A stretch of 64,000 bases of DNA from Mariniflexile gromovii (GTDB taxonomy: Bacteria; Bacteroidota; Bacteroidia; Flavobacteriales; Flavobacteriaceae). The DNA lies in contig NZ_JAGJCB010000007.1 in NCBI RefSeq assembly GCF_017814435.1, positions 62,001-126,000 of the forward strand. Direction: 5' to 3'. The notes below the pieces were generated by a model. That model was given only the letters and a program-made list of their open reading frames with translations, made no database searches and had not been told where the DNA came from. Position numbers and translations under genes: made by a program. Below, piece after piece: positions 9,814 through 18,481 of the stretch (position 1 is its first letter; each line of letters opens with the position of its first letter).

Positions 9814-10608
9814 TTAATTTTCGTTTGAAGGTTTTCCTATAGTTGCCAAAATTCCACCGTCTACATATATTACATGTCCGTTTACAAAATCGCTAGCTTT
9901 AGAGCTTAAAAAAATAGCTGCACCAGCCAAATCGTTTGGATCTCCCCATTTCGCAGCTGGGGTTCTGTTGATTATAAAGTCGTTAAATGGATGTCCATCA
10001 ACACGAATAGGTTCTGTTTGCGAAGTAGCAAAATAGCCTGGGCCTATACCATTAACTTGAATGTTATGTTTTGCCCATTCTGTTGCCATGTTTTGCGTTA
10101 ACATTTTAAGTCCTCCTTTAGCAGCAGCATATGCCCCTACACTATTTCTACCCAATTCACTCATCATAGAGCATATGTTAATTACTTTCCCCTGTTTTCT
10201 TTTTACCATGTTTTTTACTACATGTTTAGAAACAATAAAAGGACTTACTAAATCGACATCAATGACTTCTTTAAAATCTGCCACTTCCATTTCTAATAAT
10301 GGCGTACGCTTGATGATACCTGCGTTGTTGATTAAAATATCTATAGGACCTACTTCTGCTTCAATTTTAGCAATAGCTTCTATTACAGCCGCTTCATCCA
10401 CCACATTAAATTTAGAACCTACAGCTTTAATACCCTCTTTTTCATATTCTATAATAGCCGCATCAATTTTTTCTTGAGAAGAATTACCATTTACAACTAT
10501 GGTAGCTCCTGCCAATCCTAAACCTCTGGCCATTGCCATACCTAACCCATGTGTGCTTCCTGTTACTAGGGCTACTTTTCCTTTTACATCAAATAAATTT
10601 AAACTCAT
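9814..10608 (-). CDS. kduD: 2-dehydro-3-deoxy-D-gluconate 5-dehydrogenase (SDR)
   Basis: A 264-residue classical short-chain dehydrogenase with the nucleotide-binding glycine motif at 17-23 (GSTHGLG), NNAG at 94-97 and the active-site Tyr160/Lys164 pair (YAAAK). Together with the adjacent KduI it makes the KduI/KduD pair. KduI isomerises 4-deoxy-5-keto-uronate to 3-deoxy-D-glycero-2,5-hexodiulosonate, and KduD reduces that to 2-keto-3-deoxygluconate (KDG). The 5-bp gap to kduI and 1-bp gap to the DUF4861 gene indicate an operon. KDG kinase and aldolase are not in the window. It is expected to process the unsaturated uronate released by the two polysaccharide lyases. Confidence 0.92.
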   Translation of the reverse strand: MSLNLFDVKGKVALVTGSTHGLGMAMARGLGLAGATIVVNGNSSQEKIDAAIIEYEKEGIKAVGSKFNVVDEAAVIEAIAKIEAEVGPIDILINNAGIIKRTPLLEMEVADFKEVIDVDLVSPFIVSKHVVKNMVKRKQGKVINICSMMSELGRNSVGAYAAAKGGLKMLTQNMATEWAKHNIQVNGIGPGYFATSQTEPIRVDGHPFNDFIINRTPAAKWGDPNDLAGAAIFLSSKASDFVNGHVIYVDGGILATIGKPSNEN

Positions 10609-10613
10609 ATCTT

Positions 10614-11456
10614 TTATCTTAAATCGGTTATTTTAGCAACATCCATATCGCCATAATCTAAATTTTCTCCTGCCATTCCCCAAATAAAGGTATAATTTGA
10701 CGTACCTGAACCTGAATGAATAGACCAAGGTGGAGAAATAACAGCTTGATCGTTTTGCATCCAGATATGACGTGTTTCTTGCGGTTCGCCCATAAAGTGA
10801 CAAACAGCTTGATCTTGAGGAATATCTAAGTAATAATAAATTTCCATTCTACGGTCATGAACGTGTGCCGGCATGGTGTTCCATACACTACCTGTTTTTA
10901 ATTCCGTCATACCCATTTGCAATTGGCATGTGGTAACAATACCACCAATAATCATTTGGTTTACCGTACGGTGGTTGGCTGTTTCCAAAGAACCCAGCTC
11001 TAATTTATTGGCTTCAGCTTTACTCACTTTTTTTGTTGGATAATTGGTGTGTGCCGGTGCAGAGTTAAAGTAGAATTTAGCCGGATTTTTAGCGTCTTGA
11101 CTAGCAAAAACAACTTCTTTATTGCCCATACCTACATAAAGTGCATCCTTTAAACCTAATGGATGTACAATACCATCAACAATAACGGTACCATTTCCGC
11201 CTACATTTATAATACCTAATTCTCTACGCTCTAAAAAGTAAGGAGCCTTTAATGGATCAATTGTCTCCAATGTTAATGTTCCAGCAACAGGAACGGCTGA
11301 TCCTGCGATGTAACGATCGTAATGTGTATATGTTAAAATGATTTTATCTTTTTGCATTAAGTTATCGATTAAAAACTCATCGCGTAACTCTTTGGTGTCG
11401 TACTTTTTCACCGCTTGCGGACTTGATGCATAACGGCTTTCATAAATTGTACTCAT
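10614..11456 (-). CDS. kduI: 5-dehydro-4-deoxy-D-glucuronate isomerase
   Basis: The 280-residue protein has the normal KduI length and the typical N-terminus (YESRYASSP). It also has the cupin metal site 'MPAHVHDRRMEIYYY', with two His and a Glu as probable zinc ligands, and the 'SIHSGSGTSNYTFIWGMAGEN' C-terminal motif. It converts the linear 4-deoxy-5-keto-uronate formed from unsaturated uronic acid ends. The partner KduD follows 5 bp later. About 100 bp of non-coding sequence separates it from the mutarotase upstream, so an internal promoter is possible, though no clear box was found. Confidence 0.95.
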   Translation of the reverse strand: MSTIYESRYASSPQAVKKYDTKELRDEFLIDNLMQKDKIILTYTHYDRYIAGSAVPVAGTLTLETIDPLKAPYFLERRELGIINVGGNGTVIVDGIVHPLGLKDALYVGMGNKEVVFASQDAKNPAKFYFNSAPAHTNYPTKKVSKAEANKLELGSLETANHRTVNQMIIGGIVTTCQLQMGMTELKTGSVWNTMPAHVHDRRMEIYYYLDIPQDQAVCHFMGEPQETRHIWMQNDQAVISPPWSIHSGSGTSNYTFIWGMAGENLDYGDMDVAKITDLR

Positions 11457-11555
11457 GTTGTGTTGTTTTTATTTTTGTTATTATTAATTCTGTTTAATAA
11501 TTTGATTTGGTTTTGATTCCCAAAATTGAGAATAATTTCTTTATTAAATTCGTTT

Positions 11556-11885
11556 TTATAATTTAAAAATACAATCCATTAGCTTCCATTTTTCACCTGG
11601 TTTGGAATTCGGCAATGCCTTTTGATAATTCCACATAAGGGTTTCCCATTTTTGAACGGTTTCATTTTTAGAATCCATTTCACCTTTTTTTTCTAAAGAA
11701 AAGGAATCATCTGCTTCAACTATCATAAATAAGCGATCTTGAACTAAATAGATTTCAGCATCAATAATTCCAGAATCTTTGATACTTTTCAATATTTCTG
11801 GCCAAACATTTTTATGGTAACTTACATATTCATCTATTAAGTTTTGATCGTTTTTAAGATCGAGTGCAAAGCAATAACGTTTCAT
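11556..11885 (-). CDS. L-rhamnose/L-fucose mutarotase family protein (DUF718)
   Basis: A 109-residue protein of the RhaM-type ferredoxin-like fold: 'RYCFALDLKND' opening, 'YHKNVWPEIL' helix, 'AEIYLVQDRLFMIVEAD' strands and a Trp-rich C-terminus ending 'WKLMDCIFKL'. Such enzymes speed the alpha/beta anomer exchange of L-rhamnose or L-fucose. The neighbouring FucP symporter favours L-fucose, and DUF718 proteins are found in bacterial non-phosphorylative fucose clusters such as the one in Campylobacter jejuni. It probably supplies the anomer used by the sugar dehydrogenase. Rhamnose cannot be excluded from sequence alone. Confidence 0.85.
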   Translation of the reverse strand: MKRYCFALDLKNDQNLIDEYVSYHKNVWPEILKSIKDSGIIDAEIYLVQDRLFMIVEADDSFSLEKKGEMDSKNETVQKWETLMWNYQKALPNSKPGEKWKLMDCIFKL

Positions 11886-11911
11886 TAATTGTTGTTTTAA
11901 ATTGTTTTGTT

Positions 11912-13243
11912 TTAGTTGTTAGATATTACGTCATCTGAGGTTTCATGTCTTTTAAAAACCCTTAAACCATACCACGCAATATATATAAAACAGATAAGTG
12001 GTAAAATAAATGAGAAATTAACTTCTGAAACGCCTGCGATTTTTATTTCATTAACACCTGAACCTCCTAAATCTATGATGGAACCTTGCCACTGTGGCAT
12101 TAAAGCACCACCAACAATAGCCATAACCAAGCCTGCTGCACCAATTTTTGATTCTTCTTCATTAAGTCCGTCCAAGGCTATACCGTAAATAGTAGGGAAC
12201 ATTAAAGACATACAGAATGAAACCCCTACCAAACAGTATAAGCCCACCACGCCATTTATCCAAATTGTTCCTATGGTGCAAAACATGGCTAAAAGCGCGA
12301 AATACATTAGTAGTTTACCAGAACTAAAAAAGCGCAACAAATACGTTCCAATAGCACGCCCCACAAGAAATAAAATAAAAGCTACAAATTGATAATTCGC
12401 GGCCGTTTCACTATCAATGCCCATACCTTCAGCATATTGGTAAATATAGGTCCAACACATAATTTGTGCACCAACATAAAACACTTGCGCCAAAACCCCT
12501 AAAGTATACTTATTGTTTTTTATTAATGAAGAAAATGTTGCTTTGATGCTAGGTACTCCACCTTCATCTTTTGCTTGAGGCATTTTATTTATGGCTATTA
12601 AAATAAAAACACCAATAATAACTAAACCTAGCACAACATATGGATTTCTTATCACCATTAAATCGGCCGTTTTTATCATTATTTTTTTTGCTTCAGCCAA
12701 TTCACTAAAATTCGCATAATCATCTGACTGCAAATTTTTCAAAACAAATTGTTGCGCCACTAACAACCCTAAAAGCAAACCAACAGGGTTAAATGCTTGC
12801 GCTAAATTTAAACGTTGGGTTGCGGTATCTTTAGCTCCCATTGCTAAAATATAAGGGTTGGCGGTAGTTTCTAAAAAAGCCAATCCGAATGTTAAAATAT
12901 ATAAGCCTAAACAGAAAAACCAAAATTGTTCTGTTATAGCCGCTGGGTAAAACAATAAGGCGCCTATAGCATAAAGTGCCAAACCTATTAATACGCCTGT
13001 TTTATAAGAATATTTACGCACAAATAATGCTGCTGGTAGAGCCATACAGAAATACCCTCCATAAAATGCCATTTGAACCCATGCTGCTTGTGAGTTACTA
13101 AGTTCTAAAACTTTTTTGAAAGCCTGAACCATGGGATCGGTTACTGCATTTGCAAATCCCCATAAAGCGAATAATGATGTTACTAGAATGAATGGTACTA
13201 ATACCTTTTTTGAAACAACTGGAGATTTATGAATGTTTTCCAT
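11912..13243 (-). CDS. fucP: FucP-like L-fucose:H+ symporter (MFS)
   Basis: This 443-residue, 12-helix major facilitator protein aligns by eye with E. coli FucP. The TM1 Asp is kept (ANAVTDPMVQAF), as is the 'FLETTANPYIL' motif holding the Glu that couples proton movement, followed by 'RLNLAQAFNPVG' and 'YVGAQIMCWTYI'. It brings L-fucose, or a close sugar, into the cytoplasm. It lies between the mutarotase (26 bp) and the sugar dehydrogenase (37 bp). It is the strongest reason to call the pathway a fucose pathway rather than a rhamnose one. Confidence 0.88.
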   Translation of the reverse strand: MENIHKSPVVSKKVLVPFILVTSLFALWGFANAVTDPMVQAFKKVLELSNSQAAWVQMAFYGGYFCMALPAALFVRKYSYKTGVLIGLALYAIGALLFYPAAITEQFWFFCLGLYILTFGLAFLETTANPYILAMGAKDTATQRLNLAQAFNPVGLLLGLLVAQQFVLKNLQSDDYANFSELAEAKKIMIKTADLMVIRNPYVVLGLVIIGVFILIAINKMPQAKDEGGVPSIKATFSSLIKNNKYTLGVLAQVFYVGAQIMCWTYIYQYAEGMGIDSETAANYQFVAFILFLVGRAIGTYLLRFFSSGKLLMYFALLAMFCTIGTIWINGVVGLYCLVGVSFCMSLMFPTIYGIALDGLNEEESKIGAAGLVMAIVGGALMPQWQGSIIDLGGSGVNEIKIAGVSEVNFSFILPLICFIYIAWYGLRVFKRHETSDDVISNN

Positions 13244-13280
13244 ATATTTTTTTAATTAGTTTAAGTTGGGTTTAATTTAT

Positions 13281-14063
13281 TTATTCGATTGATCTATCTA
13301 AATGGGTATAACCACCATCTACATAAAGTAACTGCCCTGTGGTATGGCTAGATTTGCTTGATAGTAAAAAGGCTACGGTGTCGCCTATCTCTTCAGCAGT
13401 AGTCATTCTTTTTTCAAAAGGAATGTGTTTTGTTATAGCCGCTAGTTTTTCTTCTTTATCAGGAAATGTGCTTATCCATTTTTCATATAAAGGGGTATAA
13501 CACTCGGCTACAATTAAGGCATTTACCCTGATGCTGTATGGCAGAAGCTCTACAGCCCACTCTCTGGTTAAGGCATTACGACCTCCATTTGAAGCTGCGT
13601 ACCCCGAAGTACCTCCTTGCCCCGTATCGGCCGTTTTTGAACCAATATTCACTATGGCACCTTTGCTTTTCTTCAATTCTGGTAATGCATAATGCGCCAT
13701 TAAATAATAATGAACCAAATTTCGTTTTAATGAAGACATGAAACCTTCTAAATTACCATCTTCTAAACCAACACCATCATTCACCCCTGCATTGTTTACA
13801 AGACCATCAATACGGCCGTATTTGGCAACAACTTCATCTACTGCTCTTTTACACTGTTCGGCATCAGTTAACTCTGCTAGTGCATAAAACACATCGTGAC
13901 CTTGCTCATTAAATGTCTCTAAAACCTCTATAACACTTTCTTTGTTTCTTGTAACAATTACAGGAATGGCATTTTCCCTTAATAAAGATTCTACGATACC
14001 TAAACCAATACCTTTAGAGCCACCTGTTACTATAATTACTTTATTTTCTAATTGTAAATCCAT
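13281..14063 (-). CDS. SDR-family L-fucose (sugar) dehydrogenase, catalytic Lys replaced by Asn
   Basis: A 260-residue SDR with 'TGGSKGIG' at 13-20 and NNAG at 90-93. The expected active-site block reads S142 ... Y155-A-A-S-N159, so the usual YxxxK lysine is an asparagine (codon AAT). The C-terminus has 'VAECYTPLYEKWI' and the SDR 'LYVDGGY' motif. By context it oxidises L-fucose to L-fuconolactone, the first step of the oxidative route, like the SDR in the C. jejuni fucose cluster. The reading frame is intact, so the Lys-to-Asn change looks like a subfamily feature rather than decay. Substrate is inferred from neighbours. Confidence 0.8.
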   Translation of the reverse strand: MDLQLENKVIIVTGGSKGIGLGIVESLLRENAIPVIVTRNKESVIEVLETFNEQGHDVFYALAELTDAEQCKRAVDEVVAKYGRIDGLVNNAGVNDGVGLEDGNLEGFMSSLKRNLVHYYLMAHYALPELKKSKGAIVNIGSKTADTGQGGTSGYAASNGGRNALTREWAVELLPYSIRVNALIVAECYTPLYEKWISTFPDKEEKLAAITKHIPFEKRMTTAEEIGDTVAFLLSSKSSHTTGQLLYVDGGYTHLDRSIE

Positions 14064-14075
14064 TTTGTATACTTA

Positions 14076-14906
14076 TTATCTTTTAATGTTATAGATTCTT
14101 ATTGCATTTTCTCCCATCACCTTTGCACGGTCTTCTTTAGAAAAATCAACAAAATAATTTTGAACTATTTCTAGTACTTTTTGATATTCGGCAGCCAATA
14201 AACATACTGGCCAATCGGAACCATAAAGTAATCTGTCTACACCAAACGCTTCAACAACTGCATCAATAAATGGTTTGAATACCGCTTCATTACCTTGAAA
14301 ATTTTCGACTTCGGTTACTAAACCTGAAATTTTACAAGCTACATTTTGATGGGTTGCTAAGGTTTTAATATTATCCAACCAAACAGCATCTAAAGCTTCA
14401 GACATTCTTGGTTTGGCTATATGATCTAATACAAATTGCTGCTTCGGAAATTTTTGTACCAACTTAATGACATTTTCTAGATGATGTGGAAACACCAAGA
14501 TATCGTAAACCAGTCCAAACTGTTCTAATTTACCAATACCATTTTGAAAATCGGGTCTTAAAACAAAGGTTTCACTTTCGGCCTGAACAATATGGCGAAC
14601 ACCTTTAAACAGTTTATTTTTTGAAAAATGTTCTAGTTGGGTTTCAACGGAATTTGAAAGTAAATCTACCCATCCTACAACGGCCTTGATAAACGGATTT
14701 TCTTCAGCACATTGCAATAAAAACTCAGTTTCTGCTTCAGATTGATCTGCTTGTACAGCAATACAACCATCTACCCCATTTGTTTCTAAAATAGGCTTTA
14801 AATCTGAGGGTAAAAAATCTCTTCTTATAATAGTCATAGAATCATTGATCCAGCTATCTCTAACTGGATCATAATTCCAAAAATGCTGATGCGCATCTAT
14901 AACCAT
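14076..14906 (-). CDS. Amidohydrolase-family sugar lactonase (L-fuconolactonase type)
   Basis: The 276-residue protein has the amidohydrolase_2 signature: 'IDAHQHFWNYDP' at the N-terminus with the metal-binding HxH-like pair, 'FVLDHIAKPR' mid-protein, and 'RLLYGSDWPVCLL' near 235 with the catalytic Asp. It belongs to the COG3618-type lactonases, which open L-fucono- or L-rhamnono-1,5-lactone. It is 2 bp from the diketo-acid hydrolase and 12 bp from the SDR, so translation may be coupled. Role as second pathway step is inferred from family and context. Confidence 0.85.
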   Translation of the reverse strand: MVIDAHQHFWNYDPVRDSWINDSMTIIRRDFLPSDLKPILETNGVDGCIAVQADQSEAETEFLLQCAEENPFIKAVVGWVDLLSNSVETQLEHFSKNKLFKGVRHIVQAESETFVLRPDFQNGIGKLEQFGLVYDILVFPHHLENVIKLVQKFPKQQFVLDHIAKPRMSEALDAVWLDNIKTLATHQNVACKISGLVTEVENFQGNEAVFKPFIDAVVEAFGVDRLLYGSDWPVCLLAAEYQKVLEIVQNYFVDFSKEDRAKVMGENAIRIYNIKR

Positions 14907-14908
14907 AA

Positions 14909-15766
14909 TTAAGCTTTGTAGTTTTTACAAACTTGCTTAGAAGTTCCTAAACCTTCAATTCCTAATTCCATCACATCACCTTCTTTTAAATATACTGGTG
15001 GTTTTAAACCTAAACCTACGCCAAAAGGTGTTCCTGTTGAAATGATATCACCAGGTAAAAGGGTCATGAATTGACTGATGTGACTCACAACGTGTTGTAC
15101 GTTAAAGATAAAATCGGAGGTGCTGCTATTTTGCATCATTTTCCCATTTAACTTTAACCATAAATTTAAATTATTAGGATCTTTAATTTCGTCTTTAGTT
15201 GCAATAAAAGGACCTACAGGTGCGAACGTATCACAACCTTTACCTTTACACCATTGCCCTGAACGTTCAATTTGAAAAGCACGCTCACTAACATCATTAT
15301 GCAATACGTAACCAGCTATATGGTCATTGGCATCTGCCTCTTCAACATACGATGCTTTTTTTCCAATTACAATGGCTAATTCTACTTCCCAATCAGATTT
15401 TGTACTTCCTTTTGGTATTATTACATCATCATAAGGACCCACTAAAGCTGTTGTAGATTTAAAAAATAACACAGGCTCTTTTGGAACTTCCATACCTGCT
15501 TCTGCTGCATGTTGTGCATAATTTAACCCAACACATACAATTTTTGAAGGACGCGTTAAAGGCACTCCTAAACGTGTGCTTTCTGGAATTACTGGACAGC
15601 TTTCTTGATTTTCTTTTAACCAATTCGCTAGTTTTTCGATACCATTATTTCCGAAGAAGGTTTCATTATAATCCAATCCAAATGCTGATACATCTATTTT
15701 AGTTCCATTTTCTAACTGCACCCCTGGTTTCTCGTTTCCTACAGCGCCAAATCGTATTAGTTTCAT
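14909..15766 (-). CDS. Fumarylacetoacetate hydrolase-family 2,4-diketo-3-deoxy-L-fuconate hydrolase
   Basis: A 285-residue FAH-fold protein with 'VGLNYAQHAAEAG', the metal-ligand segment 'SDWEVELAIVIG' (two Glu), 'NDVSERAFQIERSGQW' and 'ISTGTPFGVGLGLKPP'. In the X. campestris-type fucose pathway, and the analogous rhamnose pathway, a FAH hydrolase splits the 2,4-diketo-3-deoxy acid into pyruvate and L-lactate. It therefore gives the final step of this operon's route and makes a 2-keto-3-deoxy aldolase unnecessary. The start codon lies inside one of two near-identical 29-bp leader repeats (see 15761-15879). Confidence 0.87.
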   Translation of the reverse strand: MKLIRFGAVGNEKPGVQLENGTKIDVSAFGLDYNETFFGNNGIEKLANWLKENQESCPVIPESTRLGVPLTRPSKIVCVGLNYAQHAAEAGMEVPKEPVLFFKSTTALVGPYDDVIIPKGSTKSDWEVELAIVIGKKASYVEEADANDHIAGYVLHNDVSERAFQIERSGQWCKGKGCDTFAPVGPFIATKDEIKDPNNLNLWLKLNGKMMQNSSTSDFIFNVQHVVSHISQFMTLLPGDIISTGTPFGVGLGLKPPVYLKEGDVMELGIEGLGTSKQVCKNYKA

Positions 15767-15879
15767 GTGTATATATTTATTATTTTTTAATGGTCACATG
15801 CTGTTTGCTATTAATCATACCATTGTGTGATAATGCTTTTAACATGCTCGTTTCATGTGTTTTTATTTATTATTTTTTA
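15761..15879 (-). repeat. Duplicated leader segment around a probable gene-deletion scar
   Basis: A 29-bp segment (TTTCATGTGT, then an AT-rich stretch, then TATTTTTTA) occurs at 15761-15789 and 15851-15879 with two mismatches. The first copy contains the start codon and ribosome-binding region of the FAH gene. The second contains an ATG at 15853 followed by only five codons. Between them a minus-strand frame (15845-15780) reads like the tail of a protein, ending QHVTIKK-stop. I infer that a gene once stood here and was lost by internal deletion, leaving its start and last codons. Confidence 0.4.
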
Positions 15880-16656
15880 GTTTCCGTTTAATGTTACAAA
15901 TCCGCCATCAATTGCATAATTGGACCCTGTGATAAAGCCTGCTTCATCTGAACATAAAAACAAAGCCAAATCTGCCATTTCCTGTGGTTTTCCCATACGG
16001 CCAATTGGTTGTGTTTTTGATAGTTTATCAAACATTTCTGCTTCTTGTCCTGGATAATTTTTACTAATAAACCCATCAACAAAAGGTGTATGAACACGCC
16101 CCGGAGAAATGCAGTTGCAACGAATTCCGTCTGCAATATAATCTTTTGCTATGGAATATGTAATAGTTAGAACCGCTCCTTTTGTCATAGAATACGCAAA
16201 ACGGTTATTTATGCCAACAGAAGAGGCTATGGATGCCAAATTTAAAATAACACCTTTACTTGCTTTTAGTGCTGGCAAACTTGCTTTAATACAGTTGTAA
16301 ACCCCTTTTATATTTACGTTATACAATCGATCCAAATCGGCTTCTTCTACTGCTTCAATATTACCAATATGGGCAATCCCTGCATTATTGATTAAAATAT
16401 CTATGGAATCATTTTTAGTGATGGATTCTACAATATCACTTACATTCGTTTGGTTTGAAACGTCGCATTTGTGGGCTTCAGCAGCTTCACCAAGTGCCTT
16501 AATTTCTGCAACGGTTTCTTCAGCACCTTCCATATTAAAATCTAAGATATGTACTTTGGCACCTTGCTTTGCAAACGTTAAAGATATAGCTTTACCAATA
16601 CCACTTCCACCACCTGTAACAAGTGCTACTTTATTTTTTAAACTGAATTTTGTCAT
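15877..16656 (-). CDS. SDR-family 2-keto-3-deoxy-L-fuconate dehydrogenase
   Basis: A 259-residue classical SDR with 'TGGGSGIG' at 14-21, NNAG at 90-93, and a complete catalytic set, S142, Y155 and K159 (YSMTK), in contrast to the other SDR of this operon. 'CNCISPGRVHTPFV' and 'GSNYAIDGGFVTLNGN' close the fold. By pathway logic it oxidises C4 of 2-keto-3-deoxy-L-fuconate to the 2,4-diketo acid, which the FAH enzyme then cleaves. It follows the dehydratase gene by 29 bp. Confidence 0.83.
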   Translation of the reverse strand: MTKFSLKNKVALVTGGGSGIGKAISLTFAKQGAKVHILDFNMEGAEETVAEIKALGEAAEAHKCDVSNQTNVSDIVESITKNDSIDILINNAGIAHIGNIEAVEEADLDRLYNVNIKGVYNCIKASLPALKASKGVILNLASIASSVGINNRFAYSMTKGAVLTITYSIAKDYIADGIRCNCISPGRVHTPFVDGFISKNYPGQEAEMFDKLSKTQPIGRMGKPQEMADLALFLCSDEAGFITGSNYAIDGGFVTLNGN

Positions 16657-16685
16657 GTTTAATCAATTATTTTTATGAAATTATT

Positions 16686-18347
16686 TTATAAAGACATGCC
16701 TCGTTTCCAAGGAATAAAATCGTCTTGTCTTAATTGTCTTGCTTTCGTTTGTTTTCCACTAGCTACTTCAATAACATAGTCTAATAAATCTTCACCCGCT
16801 TTTTCAATGGTTGATGAACCTTCTATAATAGTACCCGTGTTAAAGTCTATAATATCAGGCATTTTATTAAACAATTTAGAGTTTGAAGATACTTTTATAA
16901 CAGGCGTAATAGGGTTTCCGGTTGGTGTACCTAAACCTGTTGTAAACAAAATGATGTTACATCCAGAACCTGCCAAACCTGTTGTAGATTCCACATCGTT
17001 ACCCGGTGTACATAATAAGTTTAAGCCGCTTTTTGTAACCTGCTCGGTATAATCCAGTACATCTTCTACGGGTGAAGTTCCACCTTTTTTAGCTGCTCCG
17101 GCCGATTTTATGGCATCGGTAATTAAACCGTCCTTTATATTTCCTGGTGACGGATTCATTGAAAACGCTGCTCCTAAAGCTTCCGCTTTTGAATTATACG
17201 TAGACATTATATGTGAAAATTTCGTTGCTTTTTCAGGACTTGTACATCTATTAATAAGTTCCTGTTCCACACCGTTAAGTTCTGGAAATTCCGACAATAC
17301 TGTAGCACCACCTAAACCAACAATTAAATCGGATACATAGCCTAAAGTTGGATTTGCTGAAATACCTGAAAACCCATCAGAACCACCACATTCCAATCCA
17401 ATAACCAATTTTGATAAAGGTGCCGGTTTACGTTCTATTTTATTGGCTTCAATTAAACCTACAAAAGTTTTCTTAACCGCTTCGGCTAACAATTCTTTTT
17501 CTGAGACCGCTTGTTGTTGCTCTAAAACATACACCGGTTTTTTATTGTCGGCAGCCATTCTATTCAATGCATCTTGCAAAATACTGGCTTGAGCATGTTG
17601 GCAACCTAAACTTAATACGGTGGCGCCTGCTACATTGGGGTTGTTAATATAACCTGCCAATAAATTACATAAAGTAACAGCATCTGAAGTAGCACCACCA
17701 CAACCGCCATCGTGGGTTAAAAACTTGATACCATCTACATTTGGGAATAGTGGGTTTTTAGACTGATCTTCACCTTCTACTAAAATATTTTTTTCTAAAA
17801 TGGCATCTGTTGATGCTCCAGATTTGTAATCGTTAATTAACGCATCTACATCTAAACCTAAATGTTGTTTTTTTCCATAGCCTAATTTTTCAACCAAAGC
17901 CTGTTTCAAAACTTCTACATTTCTATTTTGGCAGAAAACCAATGGAATAATTAACCAGTTATTCTCTGTACCCACTTTACCGTCTGCACGGTGATAGCCT
18001 TTAAATGTTTTGTTTATAAAGTTCGATACATCTGGTGCTTGCCAAACTTCTTTTTCTTTTGAATCGTTAACAGCATATTCCTCGGTATCATGTACTAAGT
18101 TGGTTGTGCTTATAAGATCGCCTTTGGCAATAGCTTTTTTTGCTTTACCAACCAATACACCATACATGTAAACCGAATCGCCTGGAGCCAAATCCTCGGT
18201 TACAAACTTATGCTTCGCAGCTATGTTGCTTTGAAGTGTATACTCTTTGTTTTCAAAAGAAATGGTAGCTCCTTTTTCCAAATCGGTTAAAGCTACAAGC
18301 ACATTATCTTTTGCATGTATTTTCAATACCTTCTGTTGATCTTTCAT
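16686..18347 (-). CDS. UxaA-family (altronate dehydratase-like) dehydratase, probable L-fuconate dehydratase
   Basis: This 553-residue protein joins an N-terminal SAF-type domain (about 1-90, 'APGDSVYMYGVLVGKA') to the UxaA catalytic region. The latter has 'FLTHDGGCGG', 'VLSLGCQHAQ', 'GLECGGSDGFSGISANPT' and 'LLCTPGNDVESTTGLAGSGCN', whose Cys residues fit an iron-sulfur enzyme. The family dehydrates sugar acids such as altronate. In the C. jejuni fucose cluster UxaA-type proteins are the proposed fuconate dehydratase; X. campestris uses an enolase-family enzyme instead. Being first in the operon with the lactonase and KDF dehydrogenase, it most likely makes 2-keto-3-deoxy-L-fuconate. Altronate is the alternative substrate, but no uxaB/uxaC is nearby. 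Confidence 0.82.
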   Translation of the reverse strand: MKDQQKVLKIHAKDNVLVALTDLEKGATISFENKEYTLQSNIAAKHKFVTEDLAPGDSVYMYGVLVGKAKKAIAKGDLISTTNLVHDTEEYAVNDSKEKEVWQAPDVSNFINKTFKGYHRADGKVGTENNWLIIPLVFCQNRNVEVLKQALVEKLGYGKKQHLGLDVDALINDYKSGASTDAILEKNILVEGEDQSKNPLFPNVDGIKFLTHDGGCGGATSDAVTLCNLLAGYINNPNVAGATVLSLGCQHAQASILQDALNRMAADNKKPVYVLEQQQAVSEKELLAEAVKKTFVGLIEANKIERKPAPLSKLVIGLECGGSDGFSGISANPTLGYVSDLIVGLGGATVLSEFPELNGVEQELINRCTSPEKATKFSHIMSTYNSKAEALGAAFSMNPSPGNIKDGLITDAIKSAGAAKKGGTSPVEDVLDYTEQVTKSGLNLLCTPGNDVESTTGLAGSGCNIILFTTGLGTPTGNPITPVIKVSSNSKLFNKMPDIIDFNTGTIIEGSSTIEKAGEDLLDYVIEVASGKQTKARQLRQDDFIPWKRGMSL

Positions 18348-18375
18348 TTTAAAAAAAAATTATAAATTGATTACA

Positions 18376-18383
18376 CAAAAATA
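18376..18383 (-). promoter_or_regulatory. Possible Bacteroidota -7 box for the catabolic operon
   Basis: Read on the minus strand, 18383-18376 is TATTTTTG, matching the TAnnTTTG consensus, about 30 bp before the ATG of the UxaA-family gene. No convincing TTG -33 element was found at the usual distance. The PUL direct repeat seen before other units is absent here, so this operon may be controlled separately. Confidence 0.35.
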
Positions 18384-18481
18384 ATATAGATATCTATGAA
18401 TGTCTTCTAAAACTCATGCCATTACTAATACTATTTTTGCCCAAATAGAACTAATCACTTAAAAAAGTGTTCGTTATATCA

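Noticed and set aside
18456-18469. CACTT-AAAA-AAGTG hairpin as terminator of the esterase operon
   Set aside because: The stem is only 5 bp and no T run follows on the minus strand.
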